Assembly: GCA_017447865.1 (NCBI GenBank)
Contig: JAFSMO010000110.1
Location: 1 to 64,000, forward strand
Source of the DNA: Thermoguttaceae bacterium
Lineage (GTDB): Bacteria > Planctomycetota > Planctomycetia > Pirellulales > Thermoguttaceae
Direction of reading: 5' to 3'
DNA length: 64,000 nt
Shown: one piece after another, positions 33,240-42,128 of the stretch
Position numbering within the stretch: the stretch's first letter is position 1
Layout of the letters: each line of letters opens with the position of its first letter
The notes under the pieces: generated by a model
Database searches by the model: none
Told to the model about the DNA's origin: nothing
What the model saw: the letters and a program-made list of their open reading frames with translations, nothing else
Translations under genes and position numbers: made by a program

Positions 33240-35330
33240 ATGAAAAAATGGTTCCTTCTCGCGGCGGTGCTCGTCGCTTCACCCCTTTGGGCCGCGTTCC
33301 CCACCGACGACGCGGTGGCGCTCTGGCATTTTAACGATTTGAACGACGCGAATCGTGCGGAAGGCGCAAACAGCGTGCTGGAAATCGGCGGTCCGGATGG
33401 AAAAGTCCTGCTCAACGTTCCGCTTTCGGAGACTGAGGTGGCCGAATCGAAACTCCGCGGCGGCGACGGCCGGGTCGTGAAGATCCAGCGCGGCGGGTTC
33501 CTGAACGCAAATCAGGGCGCAAATGGCGAGCTGAACGTTGGAAAGAATCGGCTCTCGATCTACCTCCGCCTCCGGCTGGACCTTTCGGAGGAGGCACACG
33601 ACTGCCCGATCTTCTCGAAGCGCGGCGCGAAATGCGCGTACAATATTTTCGCCTTCCGCGACTTTTTCGGGGTGGAAGTCAACACAACGGGGAACCGGCA
33701 GATGCTCAGCGGCCGCGCGCCGTTTGCCGAAATGCGGGACCCCGCCAACGCTCTGACCGCCTGGCACGACGTGGTGGTGCGGATGAACGAGGGGAAGCTG
33801 GAATTCTTCGTGGACGGCCGGTGCGTCGATGAAGATTTCGTCCTCGGGGACCTCTGGCAGAACGACGAGCCGGTCCTCATCGGCGCGCAGACCCACGGCG
33901 GGAACACTGGGATCGACGCGCGTTTTGAGGGCGAGATCGATACGGCGGCGGTCTGGGACCGGACGCTCAGTGACGCGGAGATCCTTCAGCTTTCGGGCGG
34001 TCCCGAGCGTGCCGACTCCCGAAGCCGCGTGGACCGGGGGAACGGCGAGAGCCCGCAGTACTGGACGCCGCCGAACGGGTACTTCGTCGGCGACACTTTC
34101 CCGTTCAGCCACGACGGGGTTTTTCATGCCGGCTACCTGCTCGACAAACGGCACCACGGCTCCAAAAACGGCTTCGGCGCACACCAGTGGATGCAGATCA
34201 CGTCCCGCGACCTGGTCCATTGGGAGCACCAGCCGTTCATCGTCCCGATCGAGTACCAGCAGGAAGGCTCGATCTGCACCGGTTCCGTCTTCTTCCACGA
34301 CGGGAAATTCTACGCGTTTTACGGGAATCGCTGGTCGAACGGCTTCAGCGAAAACGTGACCCAAATCCCGCAGGAAGGCCTGCTTTCGTGCTCCGTGAGC
34401 GACGACGGGATCCACTTCACGAAGATGCTCAAGCCGCTCTTTCCGACGCCGGAAGGCTACGGCCACGGAACGCGCGACCCGGTCGTTTTCCAGGATCCGC
34501 AGACGAAAGAGTTCCACCTCTACGCCACGGACTCCTACCAGGGCCGCGGGTGCTGGCTCCACGCGAAGTCGAAAGACCTGAAAGACTGGGAAATTCTCGA
34601 CCCGGTGTACACGGACCGCAGCGGCCAGCCGGAATGCCCCGACTGGTTCGAGTGGGGTGGGACGTACTACGTGATCGCGGGGCACGGAAACGGTTTTTAC
34701 CGTGTTTCCTCCAACCCGCTCGGGCCGTGGGAGGTTCCGGCGGAGCAGAACATTTTGATGCCCGGCGCGACGAAAGTCCCCAAAACGGCGGCGTGGAAAG
34801 ACGGCCGGCGCCTCATCACCGGCTGGGTCGGCCTGGGCGGCTGGGCCGGAACGCTCGTTTTTCATGAACTGATCCGGCACGAAAACGGAAGCCTCGGCGA
34901 GAAATTCGTCCCGGAAATGATCCCCGCGACGGAAAAACCGGTCGTGGCCGAAACGAACGTGAAAGACGCTCAGAAAACGTGGGCCGGGCTTCCCGGAAAC
35001 GCGAGAATTCAGGCGGAACTGACGTTTGACCCGGCCCGCCGCGACGCCCTTCCCGAGTGCAGGTTTTTGCTCGCCAAAGACCTGGAACTCGCGATTTCGC
35101 CGGTCCAGCACACCGCCACCATCGGCGGGATCCGGCTGGAGCAGATCGATTTCACCCGCAGGACCGTGACGCTGGACGTGATTTTCAAGGACGAAGTCCT
35201 GGACGTTTGCGTGAACGGCGAGAAAACCGCCACTTTTCGCGTCCCGAAGGCAGAAGCCCGCACGGTTTCGTTCACGAATGAGTTCGGCTCTATGGCGCTG
35301 AAATCGTTCATCGTCAGCCCGTTGAAGTGA
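33240..35330 (+). CDS. Secreted GH32-type glycoside hydrolase with a LamG-like domain
   Basis: A 696-residue exported protein (signal KKWFLLAAVLVASPLWA). Residues about 20-250 look like a concanavalin/LamG-type jelly roll (VALWHFNDL, SIYLRLRLDLSEE, GEIDTAAVWDRTLSDAE). The following five-bladed propeller has GH32 signatures: PPNGYFVGDTFPFSHD in place of the canonical WMNDPNG block, GTRDPVVFQD (Arg-Asp-Pro transition-state motif) and PECPDWFEWGG (Glu acid/base). A C-terminal beta-sandwich ends the protein. The family cleaves fructans or sucrose-like links; the altered first motif, with the nucleophile Asp probably in VGDTF, suggests an atypical substrate. RBS AGGA precedes ATG 33240. Confidence 0.75.
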   Translation: MKKWFLLAAVLVASPLWAAFPTDDAVALWHFNDLNDANRAEGANSVLEIGGPDGKVLLNVPLSETEVAESKLRGGDGRVVKIQRGGFLNANQGANGELNVGKNRLSIYLRLRLDLSEEAHDCPIFSKRGAKCAYNIFAFRDFFGVEVNTTGNRQMLSGRAPFAEMRDPANALTAWHDVVVRMNEGKLEFFVDGRCVDEDFVLGDLWQNDEPVLIGAQTHGGNTGIDARFEGEIDTAAVWDRTLSDAEILQLSGGPERADSRSRVDRGNGESPQYWTPPNGYFVGDTFPFSHDGVFHAGYLLDKRHHGSKNGFGAHQWMQITSRDLVHWEHQPFIVPIEYQQEGSICTGSVFFHDGKFYAFYGNRWSNGFSENVTQIPQEGLLSCSVSDDGIHFTKMLKPLFPTPEGYGHGTRDPVVFQDPQTKEFHLYATDSYQGRGCWLHAKSKDLKDWEILDPVYTDRSGQPECPDWFEWGGTYYVIAGHGNGFYRVSSNPLGPWEVPAEQNILMPGATKVPKTAAWKDGRRLITGWVGLGGWAGTLVFHELIRHENGSLGEKFVPEMIPATEKPVVAETNVKDAQKTWAGLPGNARIQAELTFDPARRDALPECRFLLAKDLELAISPVQHTATIGGIRLEQIDFTRRTVTLDVIFKDEVLDVCVNGEKTATFRVPKAEARTVSFTNEFGSMALKSFIVSPLK

Positions 35331-35360
35331 AACAAAAACCAGTCCGAGGGAGATTTTCCA

Positions 35361-38009
35361 ATGCGCGCTTTTTTATTTTTGCTTTTGCTTTCGCTTTTCA
35401 GCCTCATTTTTACCGGGGTTTTGAACGCCGGCGAGGCTTTTCCGGCCGCCCAGCTTCAGAAGGACTGGATGCAGCAGGATTCCGGCTCGTGCGACGTTTC
35501 CGCCTGCTTCACCTCGCAGGAAAACGCGGCGCTGGAACGGAAAATGGTCGAAAACGTTTTGAACGAGCTGGCCGGATGCGGGGACGCGCGAGCCGCGGAA
35601 TTTCGTGAAACGCTGGCGAAACTTCAGGGCGTTCCCAGCTCGGATCCGCGCTGGAAGACGCTTTACCTGAACGCCTGCGCCGTTCGCCGTGCCGGGCGCC
35701 TGAAAAACCTCACCGCCCACACCAACTCGGTCCTTTTTCTGAAGCACTGCCTCATCGCGGCGCCGGGGAATATTTCGAGCAATCACCACCCCTCGGACGT
35801 GCGCAAGCAGGACGGCAAGTACCCGGAAGTCCGCCACCTCACGTGGAAACCCGGCTCCCAGCTCTGCCGCCTGACGGTCGCGCCGGACGGCTCCGTGACG
35901 TGCGAAACGCTTCTGGAAACCGCGGAGGGCTTCATCCGCGACCCCGCCCTTTCGTCTGACGGAAAAACGCTCGCGTTCGCGATGCGGGACTCGTTCCGAA
36001 ACGACGATTTCGACCTTTTCCTGATGGATCTGGCAACGGGGAGCAGGACGCAGATCACGCACAAACTCTCGCGCGGCGGCGAGGATTTCCCGACGAACAA
36101 TTTGTACCCGTGCTTCCTTCCGAACGGCCGGATCCTCTTCCAGTCCACGCGCTGCGGCCAGCTCGACCCGTGCGGCTGGGACCAGACCGGGACGTTCTAC
36201 ACGATGAAGGCCGACGGGACCGACATTCAGCGCATCACGTACGACCAGGTCACGACGATGAGTCCCACGGTGCTCGACGACGGCCGCGTCCTGTACACGC
36301 GCTGGGAGTACAACGACCGGACGCCGATCTACGTCCAGCCGCTCTTCACGATGAACGAAGACGGAACGGCCCAAACCGAGTTTTACGGGAATAATTCGTG
36401 GTTTCCCACTTCCATCCTGCACGCTCGCGGGATCCCCGGCTCCCACAAAGTCATGGCGATCGCGTCCGGCCATCACGTGCTTCAGAAGGGAAAACTGATC
36501 CTCATCGACCGGTCCAAAGGCACGCAGGAAGAAAGCGGCATCGAATTCCTCGCCGGCTCCGCGCCCGATGGGACACCGGGGCGAAAACTCGCGTCGGACT
36601 GCCCGATGGAAAAGCACAAAGGCGGGCACCTCGACGGTTTCGGCCAGGCTGGTCCCCAGTTCGCGCATCCGTTCCCATTCAGCGAGACGAGTTTCCTCGT
36701 TTCGTTCACGCCGGACGGCTACCAGGGCTTCGGAGTTTGGGGCGCCAACGTCGTGCCGTACAAGCTGGGCCAGCCGTTCGGGCTTTACTGGATGGACGAT
36801 CAGGGGCGGCGCGAGCTTCTGGCGTTTGATCCGGCGCAGTGCTGCGTGGAGGCGATTCCCGTCCTGCCGCGCGTCACTCCGCCAAGCCGCGCCTCGATGG
36901 TGGATGAACGCCAGAACTCCGGGACGTTCTACGTACAGAATATTTACCTCGGCCCGGGACTGGCGGGGGTCGAGCCGGGAACGGTCAAAAAACTCCGCGT
37001 TCTGGGGCTTCAGTACCGTGCCGCGTGGGTCGGCTCGAACCGAAACGACGGCCCCGGCGGTGACTCGTGCGCCCAGTGCCCCATCGGCGGCGATAATGCG
37101 TCGTGGGACGTGAAGCACGTGCTCGGGGAAGTGGACGTCGAGGCGGATGGGAGCGCGTATTTTGAGGTCCCGGCCCGCCAGCCGGTCTTTTTCCAGTGCA
37201 TCGACGAAAAGGGGCACTGCGTCCAAACGATGCGCTCGTGGACGCTCCTTCTGCCGGGCGAACGTTTCGCCTGCCTGGGATGCCACGAGGACAAAATGCA
37301 GGTTGGGCTGGCGTCCCAGCCGCAGTCCACGATCGCGATGGGAAAACCCGCGCAAAAACTCCAGCCGTTCGCGGGAGTCACGCACCCGTTCGTGAAGCGG
37401 ATCCAGGAGGAAAACCAGGGTCTGCGCGACTCGGTCGAAAACTTCCTCGGAATTAATATGACCGACTCGTGGGACGAAAACCACGAAGTCGCCGGGTTCA
37501 GCTTCCCCCAGCGCGTCCAGCCGATTTTGGACCGCCACTGCGTCAAGTGCCACGCCGAGGACGCGAAAGCGGCTGAAGGCGCCGGCGCAGAAGCGGGAGG
37601 AGGCTCCGGCGTGAAACCCTCGGCTTTCCTTCTGACTTCCAAGCCCGTTCATGACCCGCGGGCGATGCGGTTTTTCACGGAGTCTTACGTCTCGCTGACC
37701 AATCACGGACGACTGAGTCCCTTGGTGAAGTGGCTTGAGGCGGAAACGGTCCCGCCGATGCTCAAACCGTACGAGTACGGCTCCGGGAACAGTCAGCTCG
37801 TGAACTACCTCGAACCGTCCCATTACGGCGTCAACCTGACGCAGGACGAGAAAAACGTGATTTCCTGCTGGATCGACCTCGGCGTCCCCTACTGCGGCGC
37901 GTACACGGAAAGCACTGCCTGGCCGGACGATTTGAAGAAGATTTACGAGCACTACCAGCAAAAGCGCCTGATCTACGCCGAAGAAGAATTGAAGAAACCG
38001 CGCCGGTAA
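35361..38009 (+). CDS. Exported HzsA-related protein with propeller and two CxxCH motifs
   Basis: An 882-residue exported protein (signal RAFLFLLLLSLFSLIFTGVL). The N-terminal part contains paired cysteines (SCDVSACF); a PD40/TolB-like propeller follows (LSSDGKTLAFAMRDS, MKADGTDIQRITYDQ, VLDDGRVLYTRWEYNDR). The C-terminal third resembles the hydrazine synthase alpha-subunit relatives common in Planctomycetota: GEVDVEADGSAYFEVPA, a first haem motif CLGCH at about 636 and a second CVKCH at about 724. No other anammox genes are seen, so hydrazine synthesis is not implied; the protein is a periplasmic redox protein of unknown reaction. It begins 30 bases after the GH32 gene and is in the same operon. 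Confidence 0.7.
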   Translation: MRAFLFLLLLSLFSLIFTGVLNAGEAFPAAQLQKDWMQQDSGSCDVSACFTSQENAALERKMVENVLNELAGCGDARAAEFRETLAKLQGVPSSDPRWKTLYLNACAVRRAGRLKNLTAHTNSVLFLKHCLIAAPGNISSNHHPSDVRKQDGKYPEVRHLTWKPGSQLCRLTVAPDGSVTCETLLETAEGFIRDPALSSDGKTLAFAMRDSFRNDDFDLFLMDLATGSRTQITHKLSRGGEDFPTNNLYPCFLPNGRILFQSTRCGQLDPCGWDQTGTFYTMKADGTDIQRITYDQVTTMSPTVLDDGRVLYTRWEYNDRTPIYVQPLFTMNEDGTAQTEFYGNNSWFPTSILHARGIPGSHKVMAIASGHHVLQKGKLILIDRSKGTQEESGIEFLAGSAPDGTPGRKLASDCPMEKHKGGHLDGFGQAGPQFAHPFPFSETSFLVSFTPDGYQGFGVWGANVVPYKLGQPFGLYWMDDQGRRELLAFDPAQCCVEAIPVLPRVTPPSRASMVDERQNSGTFYVQNIYLGPGLAGVEPGTVKKLRVLGLQYRAAWVGSNRNDGPGGDSCAQCPIGGDNASWDVKHVLGEVDVEADGSAYFEVPARQPVFFQCIDEKGHCVQTMRSWTLLLPGERFACLGCHEDKMQVGLASQPQSTIAMGKPAQKLQPFAGVTHPFVKRIQEENQGLRDSVENFLGINMTDSWDENHEVAGFSFPQRVQPILDRHCVKCHAEDAKAAEGAGAEAGGGSGVKPSAFLLTSKPVHDPRAMRFFTESYVSLTNHGRLSPLVKWLEAETVPPMLKPYEYGSGNSQLVNYLEPSHYGVNLTQDEKNVISCWIDLGVPYCGAYTESTAWPDDLKKIYEHYQQKRLIYAEEELKKPRR

Positions 38010-38077
38010 AACCCTTCAGGGAGAGCCAAACCTTTCAGAGAAAACCAAAACTTTCAGAGAAAACCAAAACTTTTAAG

Positions 38078-38139
38078 AAAAAATCCGGGCCAAACCAATC
38101 GTTCCCAAATGGGCGTTTGAGTTTTGATCCGGATTTTTT
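38078..38139. terminator. Bidirectional terminator between convergent genes
   Basis: AAAAAATCCGG (38078-38088) pairs perfectly with CCGGATTTTTT (38129-38139), leaving T runs on both strands. It lies between the ends of the HzsA-related gene and the ABC ATPase gene. Just before it are tandem AAAACCAAAACTTTCAGAG-type units. Confidence 0.8.
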
Positions 38140-38170
38140 CGTTTGAGTTGGAAGCGCCTCGCGCCCCGAT

Positions 38171-39130
38171 TCAGGAGGTGATCCCCTTGGTGAGCGTCAT
38201 GAACGCGGTTTCCAGGTTGATCTCGTCCTCGTGGAGGGCGAGGAAACGGATCCCCGCGGAGGCGAGAAGGGCCGGGATCTCCGAGTAGTCCTCCACCCCT
38301 TCCTTGAGCTGGACCACGAAGTGCGTCGCGTCCGAAACCTCGGTTTTTCCCACGATTTCCAGACTTTCCGCCAGACGGGCCGCGTGCTCGGCCGGATTTT
38401 TGCGGAATTCTTCTTTCGGCTGATTCTCCGCCAGGGTCAGATGAAGGCGCCCCGCCCGGCGTACCTGACGCAGGACCTCCTCCACGTTTGCGTTCACGAG
38501 GAGTTTTCCGCGCTCGATGATCCCGATTTTGTTGCAAACGTCCGCAAGCTCCGGCAAAATGTGGCTCGAAACCATGATGGTCTTTCCCATTTTGCTCAGC
38601 TCTTTCAGCAGCGTCCGGATCTCGATTCGGGCGCGCGGGTCCAAGCCGCTGGCGGGTTCATCGAGCAGCAAAACCTGAGGGTCGTGGAGCAGAACGCGGG
38701 CCAGCCCGAGGCGCTGGGTCATTCCGCGCGAAAGACTCGTGACCAGTGCGTTCCGTTTGTAGCCCAAATCGACCAGCTCGAGCATTTCTTCGCACCGTTT
38801 CCGGCGCGCTTCCCCCCGGATCCGGTATGCCGCGGCGAAGAATTCCAGGTACTCGATCACCTGCATGTCTTCGTAAACCCCGAAGAAGTCGGGCATGTAG
38901 CCGATCACCCGGCGCAGTTCGGCCGCGTGCGTGTAGATCGAGTAGCCGCAAACCGTCGCTTCGCCCCAGCTCGGCTCCAGGAGCGTCGTGAGGATCTTCA
39001 TCGTGGTGGTTTTTCCCGCGCCGTTCGGGCCGATGAAGCCGAAAACGTCCCGCTCGCCGAGCGAAATGTCCAGCGAGTCAATGGCGTGAAGGGAGCCGTA
39101 AACTTTGGTCAGGTCGTGGGTTTGGATCAT
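38171..39130 (-). CDS. ABC transporter ATP-binding protein
   Basis: A 319-residue ABC-2/CcmA-type ATPase. Walker A is GPNGAGKTTTMK at about residue 35, the Q-loop region IGYMPDFFGVYEDM, the signature SLSRGMTQRLGLAR (a variant of LSGGQ), Walker B VLLLDEPASGLDP, and the switch His in MVSSHILPELAD. The C-terminal 90 residues form the extra domain usual for drug- or lipid-exporting and gliding-type ATPases. It presumably energises export of an unknown substrate. The large membrane protein upstream (48 bases) is in the same operon, but no typical ABC-2 permease lies nearby. Confidence 0.85.
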   Translation of the reverse strand: MIQTHDLTKVYGSLHAIDSLDISLGERDVFGFIGPNGAGKTTTMKILTTLLEPSWGEATVCGYSIYTHAAELRRVIGYMPDFFGVYEDMQVIEYLEFFAAAYRIRGEARRKRCEEMLELVDLGYKRNALVTSLSRGMTQRLGLARVLLHDPQVLLLDEPASGLDPRARIEIRTLLKELSKMGKTIMVSSHILPELADVCNKIGIIERGKLLVNANVEEVLRQVRRAGRLHLTLAENQPKEEFRKNPAEHAARLAESLEIVGKTEVSDATHFVVQLKEGVEDYSEIPALLASAGIRFLALHEDEINLETAFMTLTKGITS

Positions 39131-39178
39131 GGTAAACGAACAAAAAAATGAAAAGTGGAATGAAGCGGTTTCAGCCCG

Positions 39179-41497
39179 TCAGTGGACCTCGATGCAGGCG
39201 CGGATCACGTTCACCCGTTTGTCCCGCGGGTCCTTCAGCTCCTTCCCCGGGATCTGGAAACCGGTGAAAAGCGGCGCTGGGGCGGTTTCCGTGAAGCCGA
39301 GCAAAATCGCCGTGCGCGAGTTCAGGAGTTCCGACGCGTCGAGCTTTTTCAGGTACGAGTCGTTCAGCGTCGTGTAGGCGCGGGCCCCCGCTTTCGCGTA
39401 GAACAGAATCGTCCGCATGATGTAGCGCAAATCGTGCGAGCTGGGCGAGTACGGCCGATTCACGCGGCGCACCCCCACGCTGGACTTGATGGAATGGTCC
39501 TCGATGTAATCCGCGTCCACCAGGAGGATCGAAGCCGCGAAATACGGCGTGGAATCGTCGATCGTGAACGTTTCGCCCGGCGCGAGTTTTCCGACTTCGT
39601 ACGCCCAGCCGCCGCAAAAGACGATGCAGTGTTCCAGCGGCACGGAAAGCGGATTTCGCACTTCCCCCACCACCCGGGAATGATTCACGTCGCGGAGCGT
39701 CCCGAAAACCGGCCGCGCGTCCGGTTTCAGCTGGAACGTTTGGCTCGCGCAGAAACTTTTCGTCGAACGCGCAAAAAACGGAACGTTTTTCAGTTTTCCG
39801 TCGGTTTCCAGGCAGAAGGCCCCCAAGTCCGCCGCCGAGTCACTCCCTTCCGTTAAAGCCGCGCCGTAATTTGAACCCGAAACGGAGGTGAGGAGCTGGG
39901 AATCCATCCCGCCCAGGTATGCGCCGGGAAGCCCAAACCAGTGGATCTGGTGGGACGGCTGGCGGAACGGTGCGTTTTCATCCGAAATCACGTCCTCCGG
40001 AAGCGGCTCCAAATCCAGATCAAGCCGCGAAGCCGTCGGCGACCAGACGTTTCCCCAGAGCGACTGACGGACGGAGCCGGTTTCCTGCACGTAGTCCACG
40101 ACCTGCGCCTGGTTGAGTCGTACGCCGCCGCGCGTTCCGGCCAGAGTCCAAAGGAGGAACACGCCCCCCAGCGACGCCACTAGGAAAAGCGTCCACGAGG
40201 CCGCCTCACCGCCGCGCGGGAGTTTTTTGCACAAGAACCAGCTCCCCGGTCCGATGATCCCAAGGTAAATCAGGAAGAAAAACGCAAGAAGCGCAAAGGA
40301 AACCGGTTTCAAGCCCTCGAAATCGTCGAGCGCGCTGCGCAGCTGGCCCGAAATGTCGTCGTAGCCGAGCGCCATCCCGCGGACTTTTTTCGCCTCAAAA
40401 TCTTTCGACCGCTCAGCAAAACCCAGCGTGGAGGCGAGCAGATTCCCGCGTCCTTCCCACTTGACCAGGGCCGGGTGGTCCAGATCGAACGTGAGCCAGT
40501 GAACGGTCCCGAGCTCCAGATTCCGGCGCAAAACCAGCGGAAGGTCAAACTGCTCCGCCCGTACGTCCATCGAAGCCGGGAATTCCGTGAACTTCGCGAC
40601 CGGGATGCGGTACTTTTCCGAAACCCCCAGCAGCGTAACCGGGATAGGCGACTGCGCGAAAAGTTCCAGCGCCGCGGTTTCCCGGACCGGCAGAACTTTT
40701 TCCAGTTTCCCGGGCAGGAACGCTTTCCACTGCGGGAGGTCCGTCCATTTCTGTGCGTTTTTACCGACGCTCAAAACGACCTTCCCGCCAAGCCGCGCCC
40801 AGGATTCCAAAGCCGCGGTCTGCTCCTCCGTCCAGGAATTCAGGACCGACTCGTCGTCCGTCGTGACGACCAAAACGTCCACCAGTTCCCAGAGGGCAAT
40901 ATTTCGTGGAAGCGCCGCCGCGGAAGCGATCCGCACGACTTTTGGCTTTCGGTCGGCCGGGCACGCCATCTGGGCGACACACGTCTCCAGCCCCGCGTCG
41001 GTCGGACCCACGACCAGAAAAACGTCTTTCGTCTCGGCAAGCGCCCCTTCCACCAAACCTTCCGACTCATGCACGAGTTTTGCCTTCCCTTGAGCGTCCG
41101 CCTCCGCCTCATCAAAGATTTTTAGCCGGTACTCGCCGCGGGAGTGGCCGAATCGGGCCGGAAGCTCGACCGTCGCGGGAAGAACGCCCGAAAATGAAGT
41201 AACGAAACGCACGGGGATCCCGTCCGAGTCAGGAATTTCCAGCTCAATGCGCCCCTGAAACGGCACCGAGTCACCGCCGGCCTGAGCCGGGTTCAAAGTC
41301 ACGCGAAACGGGACCTGACGGCCGGGTTTCCAGACTCCCACCTCGAAGCTTTTCCCCGCCGAGGCTCCATCCGCCGCCGGGATCCCGACCGAAACGCCGA
41401 CGTTCTGCCCGTCCAGCGCACCGAGCACGTGCTGCGCGGAAAGGGAGAAAAACGCCAAAAGCGCGAAAATGAAGGAAAATCGGCGGCAAAAATTCAT
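39179..41497 (-). CDS. Large exported membrane protein linked to the ABC ATPase
   Basis: A 772-residue protein with a signal peptide (FSFIFALLAFFSLSAQHVLG). Residues about 25-380 are extracytoplasmic beta-rich domains, including an Rossmann-like part (VLVVTTDDESVLNSW, GGKVVLSVGKNAQKW) as in GATase/GldG-like domains. Two membrane helices follow at about 405-460 (FALLAFFFLIYLGIIGPGSW, LFLVASLGGVFLLWTL), then another extracytoplasmic region to the end. This layout is common in planctomycete operons with a CcmA-type ATPase, but no substrate is known. RBS AGGGA is seen before the ATG. It is 50 bases after the MazG-like gene. Confidence 0.65.
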   Translation of the reverse strand: MNFCRRFSFIFALLAFFSLSAQHVLGALDGQNVGVSVGIPAADGASAGKSFEVGVWKPGRQVPFRVTLNPAQAGGDSVPFQGRIELEIPDSDGIPVRFVTSFSGVLPATVELPARFGHSRGEYRLKIFDEAEADAQGKAKLVHESEGLVEGALAETKDVFLVVGPTDAGLETCVAQMACPADRKPKVVRIASAAALPRNIALWELVDVLVVTTDDESVLNSWTEEQTAALESWARLGGKVVLSVGKNAQKWTDLPQWKAFLPGKLEKVLPVRETAALELFAQSPIPVTLLGVSEKYRIPVAKFTEFPASMDVRAEQFDLPLVLRRNLELGTVHWLTFDLDHPALVKWEGRGNLLASTLGFAERSKDFEAKKVRGMALGYDDISGQLRSALDDFEGLKPVSFALLAFFFLIYLGIIGPGSWFLCKKLPRGGEAASWTLFLVASLGGVFLLWTLAGTRGGVRLNQAQVVDYVQETGSVRQSLWGNVWSPTASRLDLDLEPLPEDVISDENAPFRQPSHQIHWFGLPGAYLGGMDSQLLTSVSGSNYGAALTEGSDSAADLGAFCLETDGKLKNVPFFARSTKSFCASQTFQLKPDARPVFGTLRDVNHSRVVGEVRNPLSVPLEHCIVFCGGWAYEVGKLAPGETFTIDDSTPYFAASILLVDADYIEDHSIKSSVGVRRVNRPYSPSSHDLRYIMRTILFYAKAGARAYTTLNDSYLKKLDASELLNSRTAILLGFTETAPAPLFTGFQIPGKELKDPRDKRVNVIRACIEVH

Positions 41498-41547
41498 AAA
41501 TGGATCCCTGGAAAACTCAAGAGTCGAAAATCAAACAAAAGGGCGGT

Positions 41548-41880
41548 TTACGGTTTTTCCGAGTCCGGGCACTCGCAGACGTACTTCCCGCAGCCGGGGC
41601 AGCCGTCGCCGTACTTCGCCCGCACGGCCTGGGTCAAATCGATCCCCTTCACGTTCGCGATGGTCGTGAGCCACGCCAGAACGTCCGCGAATTCAAGCGC
41701 CAGTTCTTCTTTCGTTCCTTCACGCAAAGCGGCGGCCAGCTCGCCGACTTCCTCCATGAGCCAGAGGAACGTCGCTTCCGCGCCGCGTGCCGCGTCCTTT
41801 TCGTAGTACATTTTCCGGATGAGGTCCTGAAAGTCTTTGATGGAAATGAGTTTTTCCGCGTCACCCGATGATTGAGTCAT
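41548..41880 (-). CDS. MazG-like nucleotide pyrophosphohydrolase
   Basis: A 110-residue all-alpha protein with the MazG metal-binding pattern: LMEEVGELAAAL (Glu-Glu-x-x-Glu) and ELALEFADVLAWL (Glu-x-x-Asp). Family members hydrolyse NTPs or dNTPs to NMP and pyrophosphate for house cleaning. A C-terminal cysteine cluster (CPGCGKYVCEC) is added, suggesting a bound metal such as zinc (inference). Cytosolic. AAGGAGAAACC precedes the ATG and a good promoter lies 39 bases upstream. It heads the three-gene unit that includes the ABC ATPase. Confidence 0.85.
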   Translation of the reverse strand: MTQSSGDAEKLISIKDFQDLIRKMYYEKDAARGAEATFLWLMEEVGELAAALREGTKEELALEFADVLAWLTTIANVKGIDLTQAVRAKYGDGCPGCGKYVCECPDSEKP

Positions 41881-41918
41881 TGGTTTCTCCTTGAAATGAG
41901 GTAAAATTCAACCTCTTA

Positions 41919-41946
41919 ATTATAAAAGAAAACGAGATTTTGTCAA
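41919..41946 (-). promoter_or_regulatory. Sigma-70 promoter of the MazG-ABC unit
   Basis: Minus strand TTGACA (41946-41941), 16 bases, TATAAT (41924-41919). Confidence 0.85.
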
Positions 41947-42128
41947 TTCTCTGGATTCATGAAAAGCCTGGTTTTGGGAGATTTTAATGAATTTTTCCCC
42001 AAACGGGTGATTGAATCAGGAAAAAATGGAGAAAATTTACCTTTTGTAATGTTTTTAATGATTAAAACTTTTGAAATGACCGAAACGATAAAAAGAAGAA
42101 TTTTTTCATCCAACAAATTGGTGAAGCC

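Noticed and set aside
35373..37961. Very long open frame (862 codons) on the opposite strand of the HzsA-related gene
   Set aside because: It is a shadow in GC-rich DNA: Arg/His/Val-rich composition, no domain, no RBS, and the plus-strand gene has signal peptide and haem motifs.
35361..38009. Hydrazine synthase alpha subunit, implying anammox
   Set aside because: Only a distant relation in the C-terminal region; no HzsB/C or hydrazine dehydrogenase gene is in the window, and such relatives occur widely in non-anammox Planctomycetota.
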